8,755 bases of DNA from contig JALGTD010000047.1 of assembly GCA_029821515.1 (NCBI GenBank), forward strand, positions 1 to 8,755. Reading direction: 5' to 3'. Below are positions 1 through 6,568 of this stretch, piece after piece (positions within the stretch are counted from its first letter, which is position 1; every line of letters begins with the position of its first letter). The notes beneath the pieces are model-generated. The model did not search any database. It saw nothing but the letters and a program-made list of their open reading frames with translations, and had not been told where the DNA came from. The DNA comes from Candidatus Zipacnadia bacterium. GTDB taxonomy: Bacteria; Armatimonadota; Zipacnadia; Zipacnadales; Zipacnadaceae. Both the position numbers and the translations under genes were made by a program.

Positions 1-1166
1 GTCCGGCCAATGGCCATGGCCTCCCCCACTGATTTCATCTGTGTCATAAGCTGGGGGTCAGCACCGGGGAACTTCTCAAAGGCCCAGCGCGGTATTTTGG
101 TCACCACATAGTCAATCGTTGGCTCGAAGCAGGCCGGAGTCTCGCGGGTAATGTCATTGGGTATCTCATCAAGCGTATAGCCCACCGCCAGCTTGGCAGC
201 GATCTTGGCGATGGGGAAGCCAGTGGCTTTAGAAGCCAGCGCCGAGGAACGACTGACACGCGGATTCATCTCAATGACTACTATGCGTCCATTTTCGGGG
301 TTGACCGCGAACTGGATATTGCTGCCCCCGGTATCCACTCCAATCTCGCGCATCACCCGGATGGCCAGATCCCGCATAATCTGATACTCGTCGTCAGTGA
401 GCGTCTGGGCAGGAGCAACGGTAATCGAGTCGCCCGTATGAATGCCCATCGGATCAAAATTCTCGATGGAACAAACTATTACCACGTTATCTCGGTGGTC
501 ACGCATCACCTCCAGCTCGTATTCCTTCCAGCCGATGACCGATTGCTCCACCAAAATCTCGTTCATCGGGCTGGCATCCAGTCCGCGAACCACGGCGATC
601 TCAAGCTCCTCCATATTGTAGGCGATGCCCCCACCGGTTCCGCCCAGAGTTGCCGACGGCCTGATAATCAGGGGAAAGCCGATGCGGCGGGCGACATTGC
701 GGGCGTCACTGACGGTGCTGGCAAAAGCACTCTCGGGCATCTCCAGGCCCGCAGCCAGCATAGCATCCTTGAATAGCTCGCGGTCCTCTGCCTTCTTGAT
801 GACTTTGCGCTTGGCGCCGATAAGCTCGACATTGTGACGAGAAAGCACCCCGGACTCCGAGAGGCTGAGTGCCAGGTTCAGTCCAGTCTGGCCACCCAGG
901 GTGGGTAGCAAAGCGTCGGGTTTCTCCTCAGCAATAACTCGAGCCACGCTATCGGCAGTTAGAGGCTCAATGTAGGTGCAATCAGCAGTTTCGGGGTCCG
1001 TCATAATGGTGGCTGGGTTGGAGTTAACCAGCACCACCCGATAGCCTTCCTCACGCAGAGCCTTGCAGGCCTGGGTGCCAGAGTAGTCAAACTCACAGGC
1101 CTGGCCGATAATTATTGGGCCTGAACCAATTATCAGGATTGTCTGAATGTCTTCGCGCTTCGGCAT
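1..1166 (-). CDS. carB: Carbamoyl-phosphate synthase large subunit, N-terminal part (runs off the window)
   Basis: CarB makes carbamoyl phosphate from bicarbonate, glutamine-derived ammonia and two ATP, feeding pyrimidine and arginine synthesis in the cytoplasm. The 388 codons visible are the carboxyphosphate half; the gene is cut by the left edge (family length about 1,070). The start reads MPKREDIQTILIIGSGPIII, the classic CarB opening, followed by GQACEFDYSGTQACKALREE and NSNPATIMTDPE. ATP-grasp residues fall at the same numbers as I recall for E. coli CarB: R169 before the Gly-rich PSATLGGTGGG loop (170-180), and metal ligands Q285, E299 and N301 (the last two in EMNPRVSRSS). The last readable residues are GEAMAIGR. 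The ATG at 1166 has a GAGGT ribosome site a few bases upstream. No carA is in the window; the gene upstream is a glycosyltransferase 196 bases away, so a large regulon-type pyr operon is not shown. Identification is very secure. Confidence 0.97.
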   Translation of the reverse strand, partial: MPKREDIQTILIIGSGPIIIGQACEFDYSGTQACKALREEGYRVVLVNSNPATIMTDPETADCTYIEPLTADSVARVIAEEKPDALLPTLGGQTGLNLALSLSESGVLSRHNVELIGAKRKVIKKAEDRELFKDAMLAAGLEMPESAFASTVSDARNVARRIGFPLIIRPSATLGGTGGGIAYNMEELEIAVVRGLDASPMNEILVEQSVIGWKEYELEVMRDHRDNVVIVCSIENFDPMGIHTGDSITVAPAQTLTDDEYQIMRDLAIRVMREIGVDTGGSNIQFAVNPENGRIVVIEMNPRVSRSSALASKATGFPIAKIAAKLAVGYTLDEIPNDITRETPACFEPTIDYVVTKIPRWAFEKFPGADPQLMTQMKSVGEAMAIGR

Positions 1167-1362
1167 AAATACCTCAGAATTGCCAAGGTGGACAGGATTA
1201 GGCGCAGACTACCGCTTCTGGTTGTTTAGGGTAGTGTAAGTACAGGCATCTGAACAGCTTCCTCCCCATAGTTCGCTGTACAGCCCCTATGTTCCTTCCC
1301 AGCAGTGAGAGGTGGAGCAGTGGTTGCTACAAGCCATCAAGCACGGGGCCGGTCTGCATCAA
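1167..1362. other. Intergenic gap between the glycosyltransferase gene and carB
   Basis: These 196 bases separate two minus-strand genes. I see no open reading frame of note, no hairpin followed by a T-run, and no good -35/-10 pair on the minus strand; the best -10-like word is TACACT near 1228-1233 without a convincing -35. It holds a perfect 10-base palindrome GCTGTACAGC (1275-1284) and a 7-base direct repeat AGCAGTG (1301-1307 and 1316-1322). carB may be read through from the upstream operon or have a weak or regulated promoter here; the sequence does not decide. Confidence 0.5.
1275..1284. repeat. 10-base perfect palindrome upstream of carB
   Basis: GCTGTACAGC reads the same on both strands and lies about 110 bases upstream of the carB start. 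A related CTGTTC/CTGTAC pair follows within 50 bases on the minus strand. It could be a repressor half-site pair, but a 10-base palindrome is not rare by chance and it matches no operator I can name. Confidence 0.25.
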
Positions 1363-2532
1363 CTACAGTGGCAGTTCGCCGCCCAACTCGATAGCACGGT
1401 TGTAGATGGCCACCAAACGGTCAGTTACATGTGCCACGTCAAACTGCTGAGCTGACTGCTGCGCCCCCTGGGCCAATTTAGTGCGCAGGTTGGCATCCTC
1501 AGCCAGTGCCAGCATCTTCTCAGCCAGACCTGCGGCGCCATCTTCAACTTCACTAAGCAGACCATTGACGCCGTCGTCAATCATATCCACAGCGCCAGGT
1601 GCCCGCAGGGCCACAATCGGTGTACCAGCGGCCATCGCCTCCGTATATGCCAGTGGCTGAGTTTCACTCAAACTGGCCGTCACCATGATATCTATAGCCG
1701 CCTGATAGGGCGGAATATCCTCATAGGGGACACTACCAGCGAGGAAAACGCGCTCAGCTCCCTCCATATGCCGAATTTGCTGTTTAATGCTGTCTAATTC
1801 CGGCCCATCACCCACCAGGACAAAAGCGGCCTTTTCATACTGGTGCAATACTCGCCCGACGGCTTTGATGAGTACCTTTAGATTCTTCTCGCGCGACAGC
1901 CGCCCAACGAAGCCAATCAATACCACTTCATCGCTGACGCCCAGCTCCTGGCGCACTCTGCTGCCGTCTACCCCGGCAAAATCGCTGACTCTGATGGGAT
2001 TAGGCAGAATTTCGACCGGCGTAGTGACGCCCTGTTCTTCGAGTCGGTGACGAGCGGACTCCACCGGCGTGGTCACTACCTGGCATTTGTTGCAGTAAGA
2101 GGTTACCCGTAGATTCAGATACATCTCGACCAGCGCAGTGGGCAGAGGAACCATCGGGGCGAATAGTTCGTACTCAGTATGAACGGTGGTGACCAGCGGT
2201 ACATCATTCCAGCGCGCATACCAGGCCCCCCAGGCTCCCACCCACACCGGATGCTGAGTGTGGACAACATCAAACTGGCGGCCCCGAAGAGCCTTGAACA
2301 CCGAAGAGGAATACGGCATAGCAATGGAATAGTCCACGTCCAGGGGAAGCGGCAATGCCGGAAAGCGGAGAATATCGTCGGGATCACTGCGCAAGTCGTA
2401 TCCCTGGGGAGCCGGGGCAAAGATAGTAACCTCATGGCCAGCATCAAGCAATCCCTTCCGATACGCAGCCACACAGTTAGCTACGCCGTTGACAGCCGGA
2501 TGATATGTATTGGTGAAGATGGCTACTCGCAT
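1363..2532 (-). CDS. GT4-family (GT-B fold) glycosyltransferase, possibly making a glycolipid
   Basis: This 389-residue protein is a retaining GT-B glycosyltransferase of family GT4. The N-terminal acceptor domain opens with MRVAIFTNTYHPAVNGVANC (1-20), with a Gly-containing loop, and carries HTQHPVW (91-97) and TTVHTEYE (115-122). The C-terminal nucleotide-sugar domain has GFVGRLSREKN (207-217) with the phosphate-contacting R211 and K216, VLVGDGPE (238-245), and the E-x7-E motif SETQPLAYTEAMAAG with E290 and E298. The start resembles the diacylglycerol glucosyltransferase and PimB/MgtA type, so a membrane glycolipid or surface polysaccharide is the best guess; acceptor and sugar donor cannot be read from sequence. 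No membrane span is evident, so it would be cytoplasmic and peripheral. Its ATG lies 2 bases after the stop codon of the lipoprotein gene and has no clear Shine-Dalgarno, so translational coupling is likely. Family assignment is firm, substrate is not. Confidence 0.9.
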   Translation of the reverse strand: MRVAIFTNTYHPAVNGVANCVAAYRKGLLDAGHEVTIFAPAPQGYDLRSDPDDILRFPALPLPLDVDYSIAMPYSSSVFKALRGRQFDVVHTQHPVWVGAWGAWYARWNDVPLVTTVHTEYELFAPMVPLPTALVEMYLNLRVTSYCNKCQVVTTPVESARHRLEEQGVTTPVEILPNPIRVSDFAGVDGSRVRQELGVSDEVVLIGFVGRLSREKNLKVLIKAVGRVLHQYEKAAFVLVGDGPELDSIKQQIRHMEGAERVFLAGSVPYEDIPPYQAAIDIMVTASLSETQPLAYTEAMAAGTPIVALRAPGAVDMIDDGVNGLLSEVEDGAAGLAEKMLALAEDANLRTKLAQGAQQSAQQFDVAHVTDRLVAIYNRAIELGGELPL

Positions 2533-2534
2533 AG

Positions 2535-3353
2535 CTATTTCACCATAGCATCTGCCTTCTCGCGGAGGAGAGCTGCCATCCGCCCGTTGCTGAAAGTTTC
2601 CACTATGACGCGGGTTTGCGCTTCGTCGCCAGCACCATACAGCGGAGCAATCCGCTCAGCCAGTCGCTCCTGGGCCGAGGCATACTCACTGGCCGATAGA
2701 TTACGGGCAGTATCGAAGATTTCCCACAGCACCTCAGCGGCCAGGTCTAACTCTGGCGCAGCCAGCATCTCAGCGTGGACGGGAGCCTCCTCAGCGTAGC
2801 TTGAGCTTGGCATCTCGCGCAGCCAGGTCAGTAGCTCACGGGCCTGTGCATGGGCATTGCGGCCGCCGGCAAGCTTATCAATTTGTTCCGGCGTCAATAT
2901 CCCTCGAATCTCCTGGACGTATGCTTGCTGCTTGCCAGCCAGCTCGGCTTCGATTTTTTCCACTTTCGTCTCCAGCTCGTCCAGTCGCTGGTCAACAGCA
3001 GTCGCAGACATCTGCCCACTGATCAACATCTCGCGCTTGTCGGCCAAAAGCGGAGCCATCTGGGCAACGACCCCATTTTTGCGCTGCTCATACTGAACTT
3101 TCAGACTGCATAGCTGTTTGACTACTGGAATAAGATCTTCTATCTGACCCGAAGATAGACCAATATTGCTAATCCGGTGAAGTAGCTGTATATCGGCCCT
3201 GAGGTTATCTACCTGGCTTACACTGGTCTCAGCTAGCCCCCGATCCGACGAGAATTGGGGCCGACAAGAGGTGAGAATTGCGGCGGTTACTACCAGCAGG
3301 CAAAGTATCAGGGAGCCGGGCAACGCTCGCTGAGGGACAATGACGTCTGCCAT
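2535..3353 (-). CDS. Predicted lipoprotein with a Spy/CpxP-like (LTxxQ) helical domain
   Basis: The 272-residue product starts with a short basic segment (R9), a hydrophobic core (11-28) and the lipobox LTSC (27-30), so C30 would be lipidated and the protein anchored in the cell envelope. The mature part is helical and charged. Residues 65-161 resemble the periplasmic chaperone fold of Spy and CpxP: an opening GLSSGQIEDL (65-74), a long coiled-coil-like stretch around 115-150, and a closing ILTPEQIDKL (152-161) with a textbook LTxxQ motif. The C-terminal 100 residues (NLSASEYASAQERLAERI and onward) are also helical but match nothing I know. Spy-family proteins act as envelope chaperones or stress and metal sensors; that function here is inference. 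It sits 44 bases after rho and 2 bases before the glycosyltransferase gene, in the same likely operon. The ribosome site is weak (GGAG about 11 bases upstream). The lipoprotein call is good, the domain call moderate. Confidence 0.75.
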   Translation of the reverse strand: MADVIVPQRALPGSLILCLLVVTAAILTSCRPQFSSDRGLAETSVSQVDNLRADIQLLHRISNIGLSSGQIEDLIPVVKQLCSLKVQYEQRKNGVVAQMAPLLADKREMLISGQMSATAVDQRLDELETKVEKIEAELAGKQQAYVQEIRGILTPEQIDKLAGGRNAHAQARELLTWLREMPSSSYAEEAPVHAEMLAAPELDLAAEVLWEIFDTARNLSASEYASAQERLAERIAPLYGAGDEAQTRVIVETFSNGRMAALLREKADAMVK

Positions 3354-3397
3354 TTTGGGCTCAGCTCCGTTCGGTCCTGCTTCGGGACGTAATGGAG

Positions 3398-4660
3398 TTA
3401 TCTGGCGAACGACTCAGCAGCCATCTGGAGGAATTCCGCGTTAGTCTTCGTCTTGCGCAGCCCGGCCAACAGGGTTTCGAGAGCCTCAGGAGGTTCCATA
3501 TTGTGCAATGCTTGGCGAAGCTGATATACAGATTGCATCTCCTCATCATTGAACAGCAGCTCCTGATGACGGGTAGAGGAGCGGATGATATCCACCGCCG
3601 GGAATATGCCCCGATCGGCCAGCTCCCGGGACAGTATCAGATCGAAGTTGCCGGTTGCTTTGAACTCTTCAAAAATCATATCGTCCATACGGCTGCCGGT
3701 TTCCACCAGAATGGTGGCCAGGATAGTGAGGCTTCCGCCCGCTTCAATGTTCCGGGCTGCGCCGAAGAAGCTTTTAGGCCGGTACAAGGCAATCGGGTCC
3801 AGGCCCCCCGAGAGTGTGCGCCCGCTGGGATCTATAGTCAGGTTGCTAGCCCGTGACAGGCGGGTAATGCTGTCCAGCAGCACCACCACGTCCTCGCCCT
3901 GTTCGACGAGGCGCTTGGCGCGAGTCAACACAAGCTCGGCGACTCTCATGTGGTTTTCCGGCAGCTCGTCAAAAGTGGAACTGATCACCTCGCCTTCTAC
4001 CGACCGGGCAATATCAGTGACCTCCTCGGGGCGCTCATCAACAAGCAGGATCAGCAGGCGCAGGTCGTCATAATTAGTGGTCATGCAGTTAGCAAGCTGC
4101 TTGATGACGGTGGTCTTACCGGCTTTGGGAGGCGAGACAATCAGGCCCCGCTGTCCGCGGCCGATTGGAGTTATGATGTCCATCAAGCGGCCCGCTATAT
4201 TGCTGGGGTCGTCGGTCTCCAGACGGATGCGCTCATCGGGATAAACCGGCGTAAGGTCTTCGAAGTCAGGGCGGTGCCCAACCTCTTCAGGAGGGACGCC
4301 GTTGATGGTCTGTACCCGCAGCAGTGACCAGTAGCGCTCACTGTTCTTAGGTGGCCTCACCGGTCCGCTAATCACATCACCAGTCCGCAGGTCGAAACGG
4401 CGGATTTGGCTGTCGGCGACATAAACGTCTACACTTGGATCCGGCACGTAACCGTTGACCCGCAGGTAGCCGCGGCCGTCAGCCTGCACCTCCAGGACCC
4501 CGTACTGATACTTGTTCCCATCTTGTTCACTTTGGGCCTTGAGTATCGTCATACACAGGTCAAATTTCTTAAGGTGCGAGTAGCCAGCCACATCCATAGT
4601 AGCGGCCACTTCTTTCAGCTCGTCTACCGTCTTTTCCTTCAGATCCGACAGGTCTAACAT
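3398..4660 (-). CDS. rho: Transcription termination factor Rho
   Basis: Rho is a hexameric RNA-dependent ATPase that loads on nascent RNA and ends transcription. At 420 residues it is close to the E. coli length. The order is: SAP-like Rho_N helices (about 5-42); an OB-fold RNA-binding domain (about 52-120) with GVLEVQADGRGYLRV and DVYVADSQIRRFDLRTGD; and a RecA-type motor with Walker A SPPKAGKTT (176-184), catalytic E209 and R210 in VDERPEEVTD, Walker B DVVVLLDS (257-264), the Q-loop SGGLDPIALYRPK (284-296) and arginine-finger candidate R364. There is no long linker insertion between the RNA-binding and motor domains. One oddity is LADRGIFPAVD (347-357): G351 stands where E. coli has R353. 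The ATG is preceded by GAGAGGTG at good spacing. hpt ends 18 bases upstream and the lipoprotein gene begins 44 bases downstream. Identity is certain. Confidence 0.98.
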   Translation of the reverse strand: MLDLSDLKEKTVDELKEVAATMDVAGYSHLKKFDLCMTILKAQSEQDGNKYQYGVLEVQADGRGYLRVNGYVPDPSVDVYVADSQIRRFDLRTGDVISGPVRPPKNSERYWSLLRVQTINGVPPEEVGHRPDFEDLTPVYPDERIRLETDDPSNIAGRLMDIITPIGRGQRGLIVSPPKAGKTTVIKQLANCMTTNYDDLRLLILLVDERPEEVTDIARSVEGEVISSTFDELPENHMRVAELVLTRAKRLVEQGEDVVVLLDSITRLSRASNLTIDPSGRTLSGGLDPIALYRPKSFFGAARNIEAGGSLTILATILVETGSRMDDMIFEEFKATGNFDLILSRELADRGIFPAVDIIRSSTRHQELLFNDEEMQSVYQLRQALHNMEPPEALETLLAGLRKTKTNAEFLQMAAESFAR

Positions 4661-4678
4661 AGCACACCTCTCGACAGT

Positions 4679-5245
4679 TTACTCATTGATCTCTGGTTTG
4701 GGTACTACAGCATCTTCATCAAGCACTGCCACAAAAGGCAGATTACGAAAGTGTTGGGCATAATCCAGACCGTAGCCTACTACAAACTGGTCAGGAATCA
4801 CGAAACCGATATAGCTGAGTTCCACGGGTATCTCCCGCCGGGCCGGCTTATCTATCAGCGTACAAACCTTCACAGAAACAGGCTGATGGGCCTGAAGCAG
4901 CCGTACCAGCTCCGAGACTGTCCGACCACTATCAACAATATCCTCAACAACCAGTACATCCTTACCAGCCAGCGACAAATTCAAGTCTTGGGTAATCGCC
5001 ACCTCACCGCTGGAGACAGTACCATTTCCATAGCTGGAAGCATCCAGGAAATTAACTTCACAGGGCCTGTCGAGCTGGCGCATTAAATCGGACAGGAATA
5101 CGAAACTGCCAGTAAGTGCTCCGACCAGCACCAACTGCTTACCCCGATAATCAGCAGTAATCTGCTGGGCAAGCTGTGCAATGCGCGCAGCAATCTGCTG
5201 TTGAGTAATAATTACTTCGATGATGTCTTCGTCGCAGTATGGCAC
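4679..5245 (-). CDS. hpt: Hypoxanthine (guanine) phosphoribosyltransferase
   Basis: The enzyme salvages hypoxanthine and guanine by transferring phosphoribose from PRPP to give IMP and GMP. With the start chosen here (GTG at 5245) the product is 188 residues, close to the family's 175-190. It opens as MPYCDEDIIEVIIT, like other Hpt proteins. Key signatures are LVGALTGSFVF (pyrophosphate-side loop, about 40-50), the PRPP-binding motif LVVEDIVDSGRT (98-109) with the acidic pair E101-D102, the purine-side lysine in LIDKPARRE, and FVVGYGLDYAQHFRNLP near the C-terminus. The reading frame stays open up to a TTG at 5323, but that adds 26 residues with no family resemblance and no ribosome site, whereas GTG 5245 has AGAAGG 6 bases upstream. 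rho follows after 18 bases. Upstream is a leader of about 360 nt behind a consensus promoter; tilS, a common neighbour of hpt, is absent. Whether it prefers hypoxanthine or guanine cannot be told. Confidence 0.95.
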   Translation of the reverse strand: MPYCDEDIIEVIITQQQIAARIAQLAQQITADYRGKQLVLVGALTGSFVFLSDLMRQLDRPCEVNFLDASSYGNGTVSSGEVAITQDLNLSLAGKDVLVVEDIVDSGRTVSELVRLLQAHQPVSVKVCTLIDKPARREIPVELSYIGFVIPDQFVVGYGLDYAQHFRNLPFVAVLDEDAVVPKPEINE

Positions 5246-5608
5246 CGTTGGCCTTCTATTCACAGCCCACTGCAATATTGCGGGGGCACACTGCCCGACG
5301 ATGCTGGCTGGCCTTTTCCCCAATGAGAAGTCTATATCGTATATTGGCCATAAAGCCTAAATCTTCAAGGTCTGCCGCCAGCTTACTAACCATCTGGTGA
5401 GCAGCCCATGGGAAACTGCACATACTATGGAAACCTCATGAAGAATCAACTGAAGAGACCATTAGGTCGTAACTGTAACCGACCACGGATATGTAAACCA
5501 ACATTGGAACGCTAGCAGAAAGAGGAATTGTGCCTACTCATTGCAACTTTGCTGCTAATATATCAAACTCAGGAAAGCGTGAAATCAGCCGAGGACTGTC
5601 ATAGAACA
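5246..5608 (-). other. Long untranslated leader of the hpt-rho transcript
   Basis: If transcription starts about 7 bases after the consensus -10 box, near 5608, the mRNA has about 360 nt before the hpt GTG. I checked it for tRNA, tmRNA, RNase P, SRP and 6S RNA signatures, for the T-box core and for purine and preQ1 riboswitch cores, and recognised none. It contains a 5-bp hairpin GGTCG/CGACC (5465-5469 with 5480-5484, 10-base loop), the sequence GGGCA-gtg-TGCCC (about 5284-5296), which can form a tight hairpin close to hpt, and a possible 31-codon reading frame ending 10 bases before hpt. No hairpin is followed by a U-run, so no intrinsic attenuator is visible. It may be a regulatory leader, a Rho-dependent control region or a small RNA gene; the sequence alone does not tell. 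Confidence 0.45.
5252..5257 (-). promoter_or_regulatory. Ribosome binding site that decides the hpt start
   Basis: On the minus strand AGAAGG lies 6 bases before GTG 5245. It supports this GTG over the upstream TTG at 5323. It also overlaps the stop codon of a 31-codon upstream reading frame (5351-5256). Confidence 0.6.
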
Positions 5609-5614
5609 TTTATT

Positions 5615-5643
5615 ATTATAATCTTATATAGAGTCTTTGTCAA
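5615..5643 (-). promoter_or_regulatory. Perfect consensus sigma70-type promoter for the hpt-rho operon
   Basis: On the minus strand TTGACA (5643-5638) and TATAAT (5620-5615) are both exact consensus hexamers, separated by exactly 17 bases. The surroundings are AT-rich, unlike the coding DNA on either side. Transcription would start near 5608 and run into hpt, rho, the lipoprotein and the glycosyltransferase genes. A six-out-of-six match at both boxes is rare in natural promoters and usually means strong, housekeeping transcription. There is no terminator visible for the preceding thymidylate synthase-like gene, whose stop codon is 56 bases upstream of the -35 box. Confidence 0.88.
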
Positions 5644-5698
5644 CCAAATTCCCGACAACATCGCAAGTAGCGCAGAGTTTTGCGTCAAAACCAGGTTG

Positions 5699-6526
5699 CT
5701 ATCCAGAGTCATCCTCTGCCAAAGACGCAGCAATCTTCTCGCGGGCCTCCTCGATTAACGGCGCTACCTGCTCCATCGTATAGGTGCGCTGCTCGAAGGT
5801 CCGCCTCTCCAGCGTTTCCAGGAATCCCTTGAAGTCCTCAAAATACGATCCGTAAATGTGGAACGAATCAGCGATGTGATTATACTGACCGACCTGAATG
5901 GGTCGTTCCATTCTATCAGACAACTGTTCAGCCAAAAGTTTCTGCAACTCCGTGAAGACATACATATTCATAAAGGCTGCCTTGAAGGCATCATTGCTAC
6001 GGATATGAGCTGACATCACCAGTTGGTCATCGAAGACGCGGCACCAGATGCGCTGCAAACATGGGGGATGCTCGCTACGGTTGTCCATGGCCGGCTTCCA
6101 CAGAATTGCCTGAGCGCGGCGCGTATGCGGGGCCTGCGCCAGCTTGTCAACGATTAGGTCAAGCTGGTTGATAGGCTCATCTAATGAGGATGAGCGATAC
6201 GCGGCCAGCCGCTCGTGGTAAGTATACGACCACTTACCATGCTCGGGGTCAATCCAATCGTCATGAATGCCGTCAACGACTTCCTGGCGATAGACCTCCA
6301 GATCGTAGATTCCCCCCGGCAAAGCCCGATGAATGCGCGGCTCAGCAAAGGGATCGGCAACAGATAGCACCAGCGTGGCATCACGGCTGGGTGGATCATC
6401 GGGCTTATCATACTGGGTGGCGATGCGCGCTCCTTGCTCCCAGGTCGCAACTACAGCCCGCTCCCAGCCTTCAGCTAAGTTGGCGGCCTGTATGTAAATA
6501 ACCGGTAGGGTGAGGCCCTTTGGCAT
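5699..6526 (-). CDS. Thymidylate synthase-fold protein, archaeal type
   Basis: The protein has the ThyA fold that methylates dUMP with methylenetetrahydrofolate. With the start at 6526 it has 275 residues. The N-terminal part (AEGWERAVVATWEQGARIAT, SRDATLVLSV, DPFAEPRIHRALPGG, GKWSYTYHERL) looks like the divergent archaeal TS form. The catalytic half keeps HTRRAQAILW (phosphate-binding R136 and R137), the nucleophile in HPPCLQRIW (C156), HIRSND (R176, D179), AAFMNMY (N187) and DSFHIYGS (H223, Y225). N187 aligns with the E. coli asparagine that favours dUMP, arguing against a dCMP hydroxymethylase. The usual LG-PFN segment is altered, as is the C-terminal closing tail. The ATG at 6526 has GGAGAGGA 7 bases upstream; an ATG at 6565 would add 13 residues but has only a weaker GGTGAG site. 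It could be the cell's only dTMP synthase or a relative with another substrate. Fold assignment is firm, exact reaction moderately so. Confidence 0.85.
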   Translation of the reverse strand: MPKGLTLPVIYIQAANLAEGWERAVVATWEQGARIATQYDKPDDPPSRDATLVLSVADPFAEPRIHRALPGGIYDLEVYRQEVVDGIHDDWIDPEHGKWSYTYHERLAAYRSSSLDEPINQLDLIVDKLAQAPHTRRAQAILWKPAMDNRSEHPPCLQRIWCRVFDDQLVMSAHIRSNDAFKAAFMNMYVFTELQKLLAEQLSDRMERPIQVGQYNHIADSFHIYGSYFEDFKGFLETLERRTFEQRTYTMEQVAPLIEEAREKIAASLAEDDSG

Positions 6527-6533
6527 CCGTAAA

Positions 6534-6541
6534 TCCTCTCC
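6534..6541 (-). promoter_or_regulatory. Strong ribosome binding site deciding the ThyA-like start
   Basis: On the minus strand GGAGAGGA ends 7 bases before ATG 6526. This is a better site than anything before the upstream in-frame ATG at 6565, so translation probably begins at 6526. Confidence 0.65.
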
Positions 6542-6568
6542 AAGCACAACTCTGGTCGCGTCCATCGC

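Noticed and set aside
1275..1284. GCTGTACAGC palindrome as an SOS (LexA) box
   Set aside because: It lacks the internal spacer of the E. coli CTGT-N8-ACAG box and the layout of the Gram-positive box, and carB is not a usual SOS gene.
1301..1322. Direct repeat AGCAGTG, two copies 15 bases apart
   Set aside because: Only 7 bases and two copies; expected by chance and not placed at a promoter.
2179..2799. 206-codon open frame on the plus strand opposite the glycosyltransferase and lipoprotein genes
   Set aside because: It lies antisense to two well-supported genes, spans their junction, has no recognisable motif and is rich in Arg and Ser as shadow frames usually are.
3585..4073. 162-codon plus-strand frame opposite rho
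   Set aside because: Antisense to the conserved Rho motor domain; Ser- and Arg-rich with no domain, so a shadow.
5246..5608. Leader as a purine or preQ1 riboswitch, T-box, 6S RNA, SRP RNA or RNase P RNA
   Set aside because: None of the conserved core sequences I know for these families is present.
5538..5609. 23-codon minus-strand frame starting with ATG almost exactly at the predicted hpt transcription start (possible leaderless peptide)
   Set aside because: Short, with no ribosome site and no motif; the coincidence depends on an unmapped start point, so I do not annotate it.
5641..5698. Possible intrinsic terminator after the ThyA-like gene
   Set aside because: Only 4-5-bp stems (for example GTTTT/AAAAC) with no following U-run on the minus strand; Rho-dependent ending or read-through is equally possible.
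5528..5758. 76-codon plus-strand frame in the hpt leader and ThyA-like 3' end
   Set aside because: It runs against the consensus promoter and into the end of a real gene, with no ribosome site or family resemblance.
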